From positions 1 through 64,000 of the forward strand of contig NZ_JAMXMC010000017.1 of assembly GCF_024055665.1 (NCBI RefSeq): a stretch of 64,000 nt of DNA, read 5' to 3'. Numbering within the stretch: position 1 is the stretch's first letter; every line of letters starts with the position of its first letter. Origin of the DNA: Ideonella oryzae. GTDB lineage: Bacteria > Pseudomonadota > Gammaproteobacteria > Burkholderiales > Burkholderiaceae_C. The notes under the pieces are model-generated. The model was not told the origin of the DNA. It saw only the letters and a program-made list of their open reading frames with translations, and did no database searches. Below, in pieces: positions 1 through 12,966 of this stretch. The position numbers were made by a program, and so were the translations under genes.

Positions 1-445
1 GGGGGTAGTCGGCGAAGAGGTCGTCCAGGATCTGCTGGACCGTCTTGTCCTGGAAGACGAAGCTGTCGCGGCGCAGCTGGAGAGCGGCCACCCAGGGCGC
101 CATCACCAAGCGGTAGCGGGCCAGGCCGCCGTCGCTGCCCAACTGAGCCGCCTCGGTCACGTAACCGTGCCAGGGCGTGTAGATGCCATCGGCCTGGCGC
201 AAGCCCACGGTCATCTGCTCGCCGATCAGCGTCTTGAGCGGCAGGTAGGCGGAAGTGGAGACCGCGTCCAGGATCAGCTCGAAGCCCTGGCCCTCGGCTT
301 CGCGCATGACCAGCCGGGTGGCCACCAGGTTCAGCGCCGGCAGCGCGGTGCGCAGCGTGATCAGCCGCTCGGTCTCTTCCAGCCAGGTGAAGGCACTGAG
401 GGCATCGAGTTCAGAGGACAAAGCGGCAGAAGGCAGGGCAGCCAT
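1..445 (-). CDS. VgrG-type T6SS spike protein, N-terminal part (runs off left edge)
   Basis: About 148 residues are visible; the rest lies outside the window. VgrG trimers form the puncturing tip of type VI secretion systems and recruit effectors. Reading inward from the start, the protein shows the usual N-terminal VgrG (gp27-like) features: LKTLIGEQMTVGLRQ, then HGYVTEAAQLGSDGGLARYR, then LRRDSFVFQDKTVQQILDDL. This pattern is typical of Burkholderiales VgrG proteins. The start was placed at the ATG at 445 because the family usually begins a few residues before the SALSAxLDALSAF-like segment. An in-frame ATG at 502 would add 19 residues. The gene follows ligA on the same strand, but a functional link is unlikely. 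Only a tip gene is visible, so it could be an orphan vgrG rather than part of a full T6SS cluster. Confidence 0.85.
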   Translation of the reverse strand, partial: MAALPSAALSSELDALSAFTWLEETERLITLRTALPALNLVATRLVMREAEGQGFELILDAVSTSAYLPLKTLIGEQMTVGLRQADGIYTPWHGYVTEAAQLGSDGGLARYRLVMAPWVAALQLRRDSFVFQDKTVQQILDDLFADYP

Positions 446-579
446 GGGGGCACCGGCGTTTGACGAAGCGACGAGTGTCGCCAGCCTGTACACCGTCACC
501 ATCCCCCGCCAGAGGGAGTCACCGTCGAAACACCCGCCGATGGCAAGATTTGGATACGGGTGTTACGCCGGCAACGACC

Positions 580-2685
<2,106 letters not shown>

Positions 2686-3588
2686 TCAGGTACCGCTTGC
2701 GGCGCCCTCTGTCGAAGGCGAATTGTCGGCCAGAAGCCCTTGCTCGGTCAGTCGCAACCTCAGTTGCTGCACGGGTGAGGCCTCGGGCACGAGAGCTTCT
2801 CCTGCCCCCAGCCAGCGCAGAGCGCCCGCAGAGTCATCCGCGTTGAGCCGCCGCAGGCCCCGCGTCCCGCACAGATAGGCCCGGAAGTGCGTGTTGAGCC
2901 GCCTGCGACGGCGCACGATGTCCAGGGCGTCTGCGGGCTTGGCATGCAGACAGGCCTGCAGGATCGGCCCCATGGACTCGCGCCCGGTCAGCATCCTCAT
3001 GGTGTCATGGCCGCAGTGACGCATGGGCACGAGTACGTTGTCGCCGGCCGGCAGCAGGCGCTCGACATGCCACCAGTCCAAGGCAAACCCGGGATCCACG
3101 AACAGGTAGGCTCGGCCAGCCCGGTCGCCAGCGCGCACCCCCATGCCCTTCATGGATGGTGTGAAGGCCCAGTCCTTGCGCTCGTCCCAGGGCGCCTCCT
3201 CGGGGTCGACCGACCACTGGGGTGAAAAGGCCAGCACCCGGTCCAGTCCCAAGGCCTTGCTGTGCTTGAGCGCGGCATAGGCTCCCATGCTGTAGCCGTA
3301 GCCCACCTTGAGCACATGACTCGCCATGGCTTCGCGGGCAGCGGCCAGAGCCTGGGGCCACTCGTCGCAGAGGTACCAGTGCGGGCGCTTGGAAACGATG
3401 CCCACGGCCGACATGCGCAGGTTGCATATCAACTCGTCGGCGTAGAAGCGATCCCCTTCGGTCTGAAACTTGCCCCAGTTGAAGCAGACGACGACCGCGC
3501 GGGACCGGGCTGGCTGCACCACGACCCGAAGGTCCTGCCCGTCGAAAACAATGCGGCGTGGTCCCGCGGCGGCTGGCGCCCCGCCCAT
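2686..3588 (-). CDS. Alpha/beta-hydrolase-like protein of unknown role between zipA and ligA
   Basis: 300 residues, not recognised as a named gene. The protein has a nucleophile-elbow-like G-Y-S-M-G within VGYGYSMGAYAALKHSKALG and a possible catalytic histidine in MRHCGHDTMRML, which suggests an alpha/beta-hydrolase fold. Early residues (VVVCFNWGKFQTEGDRFYA) could form the core beta strands. No signal peptide or membrane segment was seen. The start is the ATG at 3588, two bases past the zipA stop; a longer open frame upstream is only zipA read out of frame. The coupling to zipA implies co-transcription with the division and chromosome genes. In related bacteria zipA and ligA are usually adjacent, so this gene looks like an insertion. 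Substrate and function are unknown. Confidence 0.75.
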   Translation of the reverse strand: MGGAPAAAGPRRIVFDGQDLRVVVQPARSRAVVVCFNWGKFQTEGDRFYADELICNLRMSAVGIVSKRPHWYLCDEWPQALAAAREAMASHVLKVGYGYSMGAYAALKHSKALGLDRVLAFSPQWSVDPEEAPWDERKDWAFTPSMKGMGVRAGDRAGRAYLFVDPGFALDWWHVERLLPAGDNVLVPMRHCGHDTMRMLTGRESMGPILQACLHAKPADALDIVRRRRRLNTHFRAYLCGTRGLRRLNADDSAGALRWLGAGEALVPEASPVQQLRLRLTEQGLLADNSPSTEGAASGT

Positions 3589-3590
3589 CT

Positions 3591-4646
3591 TCAGCTGAAC
3601 AGCCGTCGCGCCGCGGCGGTGCCGGCGGCCAGGTCGTGCTGCTCCAGCGCACGGTACAGCCGGCCCAGTTCCTGGCCGATGGTGGCGAAGGCGTGCAGCG
3701 TGATCACGGTGCCGCGGTCGTCCACCAGGGTGGCGTCCAGGTCGTCGGCCAGGCGGCGGGCGCATTCCTGCCACGCGGCAAAAGGCTCCCCCCCCTCGGG
3801 CGTCTGCGGCACGTCCAGGCTCAGGGACACCTCGCGCAGCGCGGCCTGGCCCGGGTCGTCGGACAGGGCCACCTGGGAATCGAAGGCCAGCACCAGCACC
3901 GGCGGTGCCCCCTCGTCGTTCGAAGGCAGCACCAGCCGGCCCGGCACCGCCCCCGGCACAAAGCCATGGCGGGCCGCGCACTGCTGCAGATAGCCCACCG
4001 ACCAGGCCACCGAATTGGCCCGCAGCACCGCGCCCAGCTGGGCGTCATGCTGGCTGGCAAAGGCGTCCAGCTCACGGGCGCGGGCCACCACGTCCAGCAT
4101 GTCGGGGAAGTCCACCGTGGCGCCCAGCGCATCGGCAAAGGGCTGGATCTTCTGCACGAACTCGGAGTACTCGATCTCGTTGACGGCGCCGCTGCGGTTG
4201 GCCATCTGCAGACCGGCCTGGAACTCGCCATAGCGTTGTCCCGGCCGTGGCACTTCCCATTCACCGCTGTCGGCGTTCAGCCCCTCGATCTGGAAGGATT
4301 TGCCGCCAGCGCGCCGGGTGGGCGGCAGGTGTTGCAGAGCCAGCTCGCCACTCACCGGCCCTTCGGGCGTGAGGGTGGCGATGGCGTCGATCAGGGCATC
4401 AATGCGGGTGCTGCGGCGGGTGGGTGCCGGCCGAACCACGGCGGGCTCGTCCAGGCTCGCCACCGGGTCGACCAAGGGCGACTCCTCGGCCCCGGCCATC
4501 CCCCCCTCGCCCAATGAGGGCTCCTGGCGTTCACCCGGCTCCGGCAGGGCCCGCGGCCCCGCCTTGCGGGCCGCCCAGGCGCCCTGCACCACCACCCCCA
4601 GCAGCACCACGCCAGCCAGGATGGCCAGCCCCACGGTCAATGTCAT
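3591..4646 (-). CDS. zipA: Cell division protein ZipA
   Basis: 351 residues. ZipA tethers FtsZ to the inner membrane at the division septum. The N-terminus is a single membrane anchor (LTVGLAILAGVVLLGVVVQ). A Pro/Glu-rich linker follows, then a C-terminal ZipA FtsZ-binding domain of about 150 residues (FADALGATVDFPDMLDVVARA, then the VTLHAFATIGQEL-like end). Sequence similarity to enterobacterial ZipA is low, as is normal in Betaproteobacteria, but position and architecture agree. The start codon overlaps the end of smc by four bases (ATGA), showing translational coupling, and the next gene starts two bases after the stop. Confidence 0.88.
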   Translation of the reverse strand: MTLTVGLAILAGVVLLGVVVQGAWAARKAGPRALPEPGERQEPSLGEGGMAGAEESPLVDPVASLDEPAVVRPAPTRRSTRIDALIDAIATLTPEGPVSGELALQHLPPTRRAGGKSFQIEGLNADSGEWEVPRPGQRYGEFQAGLQMANRSGAVNEIEYSEFVQKIQPFADALGATVDFPDMLDVVARARELDAFASQHDAQLGAVLRANSVAWSVGYLQQCAARHGFVPGAVPGRLVLPSNDEGAPPVLVLAFDSQVALSDDPGQAALREVSLSLDVPQTPEGGEPFAAWQECARRLADDLDATLVDDRGTVITLHAFATIGQELGRLYRALEQHDLAAGTAAARRLFS

Positions 4647-7600
4647 GCCGCCTCCATCATGTTGACGGCGGCATCCATGTCCACCGCGACGATGCGGGAC
4701 ACGCCTTGCTCTTGCATGGTCACCCCAATGAGCTGTTCGGCCATTTCCATGGCGATCTTGTTGTGCGAGATGAACAGGAACTGCGTGCCCTTGGTGGACA
4801 TCTCGGCCACCAGGCGGGCGTAGCGTTCCGTGTTGGCGTCGTCCAGCGGCGCATCCACCTCATCGAGCAGACAGAACGGCGCCGGGTTCAGCATGAAGAT
4901 GGCGAACACCAGCGCGATGGCGGTCAGGGCCTTCTCGCCACCCGACAGCAGGTGGATGGTCGAGTTCTTCTTGCCCGGCGGCTGGGCCATCACCTGCACG
5001 CCGGCATCCAGCACCTCGTCGCCGGTCATGATGAGCTTGGCCGTGCCACCGCCGAACAGGCTGGGGAACATGCGGCCAAAGCCCTCGTTGACCTGGTTGA
5101 AGGTGCTCATCAGCAGGTCGCGGGTTTCCAGGTCGATCTTGTGGATCGCGCCTTCCAGCGTGGTGATGGCGTCGGTCAGGTCGGCGTTCTGCGCGTCCAG
5201 GAAGGTCTTGCGCTCGCGCGCGGCGGCCAGTTCGTCCAGGGCGGCCAGGTTGACGGCGCCCAGGCTGGCGATCTCGCGGTTGATGCGGTCGATCTCGCCC
5301 TGCAGGCCGTAGAGCTTGACCTGCCCTTCCTCGATGGCGCGGGCCAGGGCCTCCAGGTCCACCTCGGCCGCGGTCAGCTGCTCCAGGTACTGCTGGCCAC
5401 CCAGCGCAGCGGCCTGCTGCTCCAGCTGCAGCTTGGTGATGCGCTCGCGCAGCGGCTCCAGGCTGCGCTCGAAGCCCAGGCGCTGCTCGTCGGCCTGGCG
5501 CAGCTGGTGCGACAGCTCGTCGTAGCGGATGCGCGTTTCGGCCAGGGCCTCTTCCTTCTCGGCGCGGATGGCCAGGGCCTCCTGCAGGCCGGCCTGGGCG
5601 GCGGCGTCGTTGAAGCTCTCGAGCTCCAGCTGCAGCTGTTCGCCGCTGGCGGTGTTGGCATGGATCTGCTGCTGCGCGGTTTCGATGGCCCGCTGCAGCT
5701 CACCCCGGCGCGAGGCCAGCGCGCGGGCCTGGAACTGGGCCTCCTGGGCCTGGCGCTCCAGGGCGCGCAGTTGCTCGCGGGCGCCGGCCAGCTTGCGCTC
5801 GGCCTGGATCACCGCCTCTTCCAGCTCTGCATGGCGCTCCTGGGTGTTGGCCAGCTCCATGTCGAGTTCCTCGAAGCGGGCCTCGCCGGTGGCACGGCGC
5901 TCCGAGAGCTCGTCCATCTGGCCATCGATCTCGGCCAGTTCCTCTTCCAGCTGGCCGCGCCGGGTGTTGGCGGCCTCGGCCTGCTGGCTCAGCTGCACCC
6001 ACTGCATCTGCAGCTGGTGCGCCTGGGACTGGGTGTCGCTGGCTTCGCGACGGGCCTGGGCCAGACGCTGGGCGGCCTCGGTGTAAGCCGCCTCCATGCG
6101 GACCAGCGCGGTGCGGGCCTCGTCCACCAGCAGGGCCTGCGCACGGGTGCCGCGGTCCAGGTTCTCGATCTCCTGGGCCCGGGCCAGCATGCCGGCCTGC
6201 TCGGAGTCTTCGGCGTAGAAGTTCACCGCGAACTGCGAGACCGCGTGGCCCTTCTGGGTCATCAGCAATTCGCCATGCTGCAGCTGAGCGCGGCGGGCCA
6301 GCGCGTCTTCCACGCTGGCAGCGGTGTAGACGCCGGCCAGCCAGTCGGTCAGCAGGGCCTTGAGACCCGCGTCCTCCACCCGCAGCAGGTCGGCCAGCGG
6401 GGCCAGGCCCGCGGTGCCGGCCGGCGGATGGACCGCCCCCGAGGCCGGCGGTGAGTAGAAGGCCAGCTTGGCCGGCGGTGCGTCCTGCTCGAAGGCCCGC
6501 ACCGTCTCCAGCCGGCCCACGGACAGGGCGTTCAGGCGTTCGCGCAGCGCGGCTTCCAGCGCCACCTCCCAGCCCGGCTCGATGTGCACCTTGGTCCACA
6601 GGCCTTGCAGGCCTTCCAGCCCGTGCTTTGCCAGCCAGGGCTTGAGCTTGCCCTCGGTCTGCACCTTCTCCTGCAGGGTGCGCAGGGCCTCCAGACGGGC
6701 GGTCAGGTCGGCCTGCCTGGCGCCTTCGCGGTTGACCAGGGTCTGCTGGGTGCGTCGCTGCTCGTCCAGCGCGGGCACTTGCTCGCCCAGTTCGTGCAGC
6801 CGGGCCTCGGCCTCGGCCGCGGCCTCTTCGGCGATGGACAGTTCCTCGCGCAGGTGCTGCAGCTTGTCGGCGTCCGGCGCGGCCAGGCCCTGGCGCTCGC
6901 TGGCCAGGCGCTCGCGCCGGGCACGCAAGCCACGGCTCTGCTCGTCGATGTTGCGGCTTTCGGCGGCCAGCACCTGGATCTGCTGCTGCACCTGGGCCAC
7001 CACCGTGCGCTGCTCGTTGGCGCGGGCCTGGGCGGCGCGCACGGCCTCCTCGTGCTGGGGCGAGGAACCGGCCTCTTCCTCGGCCTGGGCGGCCAGGATC
7101 TCGGCCTGTTCCTCGGCCGCGGCGATCTGCTCGGCGATGGTTTCTTGCTCGATCAGGGCCTCTTCGCGGCGCCGCTGCCACTGCTCGTTCTGGGCCTGCA
7201 GCTCGCCCAGGCGGGCCTGGGCCCGCTGGCGGCCTTCGACCACGTAGCGGATGCGCTCTTCCAGCCGGCTCACCTCCAGCGAGGCCTGGGCCAGGTCACC
7301 CTGCCGGGTGTGCAGCGCATCGGAGGCCTCGTAGTGGGCCTGGCGGATGGTCTCGAGCTGGGCCTCGACATGGCGCAGCTCGGCCATGCGCGACTCCAGC
7401 GCATTGGTGGCCTCCAGCATGGCCAGCTTGACCCGCTCTTCCTCGGTGGCCGCGTCGCGGTGCTTGAGGAACCAGAGCTGGTGCAGCTTGAGCGTGCCCT
7501 GCTCCTGCAGGCCGCGGTAACGGGTGGCCACCTCGGCCTGGTGTTCCAGCTTGTCGAGGTTGGCGTTGAGCTCGCGCAGGATGTCCTCGACCCGGGTCAG

Positions 7601-8170
7601 GTTCTCGCGCGTGTCCTTCAGCCGGTTCTCGGTCTCGCGGCGGCGCTCCTTGTACTTGGAGACACCGGCGGCCTCTTCCAGGAACAGGCGCAGCTCCTCG
7701 GGCCGCGACTCGATGATGCGGCTGATGGTGCCCTGGCCAATGATGGCGTAGGCCCGCGGGCCCAGGCCGGTGCCCAGGAACACGTCCTGCACGTCGCGCC
7801 GGCGCACCGCCTGGTTGTTGATGAAGTAGCTGCTGTTGCCGTCGCGGGTGAGCACGCGCTTGACGGCGATCTCGGCGTACTGGTTCCAGACGCCACCGGC
7901 CCGGCCGCTCTCGTTGTTGAACACCAGCTCGACGCTGGCGCGGCTGGCCGGCTTGCGGTTGCCCGAGCCGTTGAAGATCACGTCCTGCATGGATTCGCCA
8001 CGCAGTTCGCTGGCCTTGGATTCGCCCAGCACCCAGCGGACCGCATCCATGATGTTGGACTTGCCGCAGCCATTGGGGCCCACCACGCCCACGCGCTGCC
8101 CAGGCAGCTGGAAGGTGGTGGGCTCGGCGAAGGACTTGAAGCCGGAAAGCTTGATCTGGTTGAGCCGCAT
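4643..8170 (-). CDS. smc: Chromosome partition protein SMC
   Basis: 1,175 residues, normal for bacterial SMC. The condensin-type ATPase compacts and segregates chromosomes with ScpA/ScpB. The N-terminal head has the Walker A GPNGCGKSNIMDAVRWVLGE. Two long Ala/Glu/Gln-rich coiled-coil arms flank a central hinge (about residues 500-660; LAKHGLEGLQGLWTKVHIEP starts it). The C-terminal head has the signature HLLSGGEKALTAIALVFA and Walker B CLLDEVDAPLDDANTERY. It is the first gene of the minus-strand operon, with a 224-base divergent region separating it from queF. The ATG at 8170 begins the typical MRLNQIKLSGFKSF start. Confidence 0.97.
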   Translation of the reverse strand: MRLNQIKLSGFKSFAEPTTFQLPGQRVGVVGPNGCGKSNIMDAVRWVLGESKASELRGESMQDVIFNGSGNRKPASRASVELVFNNESGRAGGVWNQYAEIAVKRVLTRDGNSSYFINNQAVRRRDVQDVFLGTGLGPRAYAIIGQGTISRIIESRPEELRLFLEEAAGVSKYKERRRETENRLKDTRENLTRVEDILRELNANLDKLEHQAEVATRYRGLQEQGTLKLHQLWFLKHRDAATEEERVKLAMLEATNALESRMAELRHVEAQLETIRQAHYEASDALHTRQGDLAQASLEVSRLEERIRYVVEGRQRAQARLGELQAQNEQWQRRREEALIEQETIAEQIAAAEEQAEILAAQAEEEAGSSPQHEEAVRAAQARANEQRTVVAQVQQQIQVLAAESRNIDEQSRGLRARRERLASERQGLAAPDADKLQHLREELSIAEEAAAEAEARLHELGEQVPALDEQRRTQQTLVNREGARQADLTARLEALRTLQEKVQTEGKLKPWLAKHGLEGLQGLWTKVHIEPGWEVALEAALRERLNALSVGRLETVRAFEQDAPPAKLAFYSPPASGAVHPPAGTAGLAPLADLLRVEDAGLKALLTDWLAGVYTAASVEDALARRAQLQHGELLMTQKGHAVSQFAVNFYAEDSEQAGMLARAQEIENLDRGTRAQALLVDEARTALVRMEAAYTEAAQRLAQARREASDTQSQAHQLQMQWVQLSQQAEAANTRRGQLEEELAEIDGQMDELSERRATGEARFEELDMELANTQERHAELEEAVIQAERKLAGAREQLRALERQAQEAQFQARALASRRGELQRAIETAQQQIHANTASGEQLQLELESFNDAAAQAGLQEALAIRAEKEEALAETRIRYDELSHQLRQADEQRLGFERSLEPLRERITKLQLEQQAAALGGQQYLEQLTAAEVDLEALARAIEEGQVKLYGLQGEIDRINREIASLGAVNLAALDELAAARERKTFLDAQNADLTDAITTLEGAIHKIDLETRDLLMSTFNQVNEGFGRMFPSLFGGGTAKLIMTGDEVLDAGVQVMAQPPGKKNSTIHLLSGGEKALTAIALVFAIFMLNPAPFCLLDEVDAPLDDANTERYARLVAEMSTKGTQFLFISHNKIAMEMAEQLIGVTMQEQGVSRIVAVDMDAAVNMMEAA

Positions 8171-8394
8171 GCAGTGGGGGAACGGCGCCGACCCTTCGGT
8201 GGATCAGGCCTCCTCGCTAACCTGTTGATTTATGTGTGTTTTTTGCCTGATTCCAGGCAAGGCAAGAGCGCAGCATGATACCATTGCGGCCTTCCCGTCC
8301 GGGCTGGTGCAGCAGCCCGAATCCCCTGTTCTGGGCCGCCCGGCCATCCGCCGGCACCGGCCCTGTTTGTTTTGCGCATAGCGCATGTGCTGCC
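8171..8394. other. Divergent intergenic region smc/queF
   Basis: This 224-base gap must hold the start signals for smc (leftward) and queF (rightward). It contains a T-rich run at 8239-8244 and an inverted repeat TTGCCTG/CAGGCAA at 8243-8260. No convincing -35/-10 pair and no preQ1 riboswitch-like fold could be identified by eye. Confidence 0.4.
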
Positions 8395-8907
8395 ATGGCC
8401 CGTACCCCTGCCGCCCCCAAGACGCCCGTGAAGACCCCCGTGAAGACGGCTCCGAAGACCGCCGCCCCGAAGGAACGCCCGATGCCGGTCAACCCGCCGA
8501 GCGCCCCTTCGAAGGAGCTGCACGTCTTCCCCAACCCGGCGCCCGAGCGTGACTACGTCATCCAGTTCCAGATCCCCGAGTTCACCTGCCACTGCCCGCT
8601 GACCGGCCAGCCGGACTTCGCCCACTTCGTCATCGACATGGTGGCCGACAAGCTGTGCGTCGAGCTCAAGAGCCTGAAGATGTACATGTGGAGCTTCCGC
8701 AACGAGGGCGCCTTCCACGAGAAGGTGACCAACGACATCCTCGGCAAGATCGTGGCCACCACGAACCCGCGCTACGCCCGCATCACCGCGCGCTGGTATG
8801 TGCGCGGCGGCATCTACACCAATGTGATCGCCGAGCACCGCAAGCGCGGCTGGAAGGGCGACGCCGTGGTGCCGACCCCTCAGCTGCCGCACGCCACCGG
8901 CCTCTGA
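8395..8907 (+). CDS. queF: NADPH-dependent preQ0 reductase QueF
   Basis: 170 residues. It reduces 7-cyano-7-deazaguanine (preQ0) to preQ1 in queuosine tRNA-modification synthesis. The core shows FTCHCPLTGQPDFAHFVID with the catalytic cysteine in the xCPxTGQPD motif, and FRNEGAFHEKVTNDI, the substrate/NADPH-binding region. This is the short, unimodular QueF class. The start at 8395 (MARTPAAPKTPVKTPVKTAP) gives a Lys/Pro/Ala-rich N-terminal extension of about 35 residues before the conserved fold; an upstream in-frame ATG at 8275 would add a segment with no family resemblance. The SET-domain gene follows closely. Confidence 0.93.
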   Translation: MARTPAAPKTPVKTPVKTAPKTAAPKERPMPVNPPSAPSKELHVFPNPAPERDYVIQFQIPEFTCHCPLTGQPDFAHFVIDMVADKLCVELKSLKMYMWSFRNEGAFHEKVTNDILGKIVATTNPRYARITARWYVRGGIYTNVIAEHRKRGWKGDAVVPTPQLPHATGL

Positions 8908-9001
8908 CGCCTTGCCCAAGCTCGCCCCGCGTGTCCCGTCGCCAACCGCTCACGCACCGGTCATCTTCGGGCCACCCGCGCCCGACCGGGAGGCGCTGCT
9001 G

Positions 9002-9430
9002 ATGGGCTGTCTCGCCATCCGCCCGCCCTACCAGAAGTACGACGTGGCGGTGCGACGCAGCCCGATCGACGGCTTCGGCGTGTTCGCGCTGGAGCCGGTG
9101 CCGCGCTGGCAAAAGATCGGCGAGGTGCGGGGTGAATCGATCACCGTGGCCGAGGCGCGGCGACGCGCGGCCACGCTGGCGCGCATCATGATCGTCGAGG
9201 TCTCGCACAAGACAGCGGTGGACCTGGCCCGCTCCACCGACCCGATGCGCTTCACCAACCACAGCTGCCAGCCCAATGCACGGCTGAGCGTGGACGAGGG
9301 GCGCATCGAGTTCTATGCGCTGCGGGACATCGCCGTGGGCGAAGAGCTGACCGTGAACTACGGCGACACCCACCACGAAGGCCGGCTGGCCTGCCGCTGC
9401 GGCGCCCCGGGCTGCCTGGGCCGGCTCTGA
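9002..9430 (+). CDS. Small SET-domain protein (putative lysine methyltransferase)
   Basis: 142 residues from the ATG at 9002, which has a good GGGAGG ribosome site eight bases upstream. An in-frame TTG at 8912 would add 30 low-complexity residues. The SET fold is clear: SPIDGFGVFALEPVPRWQKIGE, the pseudoknot motif NHSCQPNARL, the GEELTVNYGD segment with the catalytic tyrosine, and a post-SET-like CRCGAPGCLG that could bind zinc. SET proteins methylate lysines using S-adenosylmethionine. Bacterial versions of this minimal size are widespread, but their targets are mostly unknown. It follows queF by about 90 bases and converges on the kinase gene, whose end is one base away. Confidence 0.85.
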   Translation: MGCLAIRPPYQKYDVAVRRSPIDGFGVFALEPVPRWQKIGEVRGESITVAEARRRAATLARIMIVEVSHKTAVDLARSTDPMRFTNHSCQPNARLSVDEGRIEFYALRDIAVGEELTVNYGDTHHEGRLACRCGAPGCLGRL

Positions 9431-9431
9431 G

Positions 9432-11782
<2,351 letters not shown>

Positions 11783-11786
<4 letters not shown>

Positions 11787-12781
11787 GGCAGCAGGTCTCC
11801 GTCCAGCAGGTCCGTGGCGATCAGCGGCCGCGCCACCGAACCCTTGTCGACGAAATAGTCGCTGTAGCGCTGCACGATGGGCGCCAGGCCAGGCCCCTTG
11901 CCGTCGCTCCCAATCATCAGTTGCCGGTTGCGGGCCAGGTCGACCAGCCGCAGCCCCTGCAGGGAGATGCGGTCCGGCTCCATGTTCACCCGACGGGCCA
12001 GCAGCTTGCGCGCTTCGTCCGGGTGGGCCAGCCACCAGTCCACGGCCTGGAACCAGAAGCGCAGAAAGTACTTGAGCAGACGTTCGCGGCGCTGGATGGT
12101 GGCATTGGTGGCCACCAGCACGTCGGAAACCAGGCTGGGCGTCTCCAGGCTGGTGAAGAGCCGCTGCGCCCCGCCGGCCACTGCGCGGGTGGCATAGGGA
12201 TCCCAGGTGTGTCCCACGTCCAGCTTGGCGGCCCCGAGCAAGGCGGGCACCTCGGCCGCATCGGCGTTGACCCAGGACCACTGGGCCGACTCCAGGTGGT
12301 GGCGTCGGATGAATTCCTGCAGGAAGACCTCGCCGAAGCCGCCCAGGTTGGTGCCGATGGTGTAGTGACCATCGGGGCGCAGCTTCAGCCCAGGCCGGGC
12401 CAGCACCATGTCGCCACCGGCGGATTCGTCGGTGATGGTGATGACCTTCACCGACAGGTGGCCGCGCGTGATGGTGATCAGGTCCCCCAGCGAAGCCCCC
12501 ATCACGTCGTAACGGCCGGCCGTGAAATCGGCCAGCATCTTGTCGGTGTCACCCGGGTAGAAGACCTTGAGCTGGATGCCCTCGGGCGACAGCCAGCCCA
12601 ATTCGTCGGCCAGCACGCCAGGCAGGTAGCCCGGCCACAGGTCGATGGCCAGGCGCAAGGTCTCGGTGGCCTGCGGGGCTTCGGGCGAACGGCCACAAGC
12701 CACCAGCCCCCCCGCCAAGACCGGAAGGGCCGCCGCATGCAGCAGCTGGCGCCGCCTCATCGCCTTGCCCCTGCTCGCCAC
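11783..12781 (-). CDS. Periplasmic substrate-binding lipoprotein (NMT1/SsuA-like)
   Basis: 332 residues from the ATG at 12781; a second ATG at 12760 ([10 protein letters not shown]) is equally possible and gives a cleaner twin-Arg/lipoprotein-like leader. The lipobox is LAGGLVAC. The mature part resembles nitrate/sulfonate/taurine or thiamine-precursor binding proteins: [19 protein letters not shown], then [19 protein letters not shown]. No ABC permease or ATPase lies nearby; the only partner is the overlapping sensor kinase. It therefore probably acts as a sensing rather than a transport component. The ligand is unknown. Confidence 0.85.
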
Positions 12782-12966
12782 ATGCTCAGTGCTCTCGACG
12801 CCAATCGTTCTGCCGGATCATGAACCGGCCCCCAACATACCCCAGCCGGCACACGCCTGTCTGACGTAACCGGGTGGGTCCGGTCGATGCTACAAGATTT
12901 GTTGCAAATTCGGACTTGCCGTTTCACGCAGGCGACATCCCGACCGCTCGCCGATAATTCGCGCCC

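Noticed and set aside
8243-8260. Hairpin with T-run upstream of queF as a terminator
   Set aside because: The T-run precedes the stem on the plus strand, and no gene ends here on either strand.
8261-8394. preQ1 riboswitch ahead of queF
   Set aside because: No stem with the A-rich pseudoknot tail of preQ1 riboswitches could be recognised; the region is GC-rich.
11787-12281. N-terminal extension of the hybrid kinase into the binding-protein gene
   Set aside because: The extra part is Arg/Pro-rich out-of-frame reading of the lipoprotein gene; the membrane segment starts right after the ATG at 11786.
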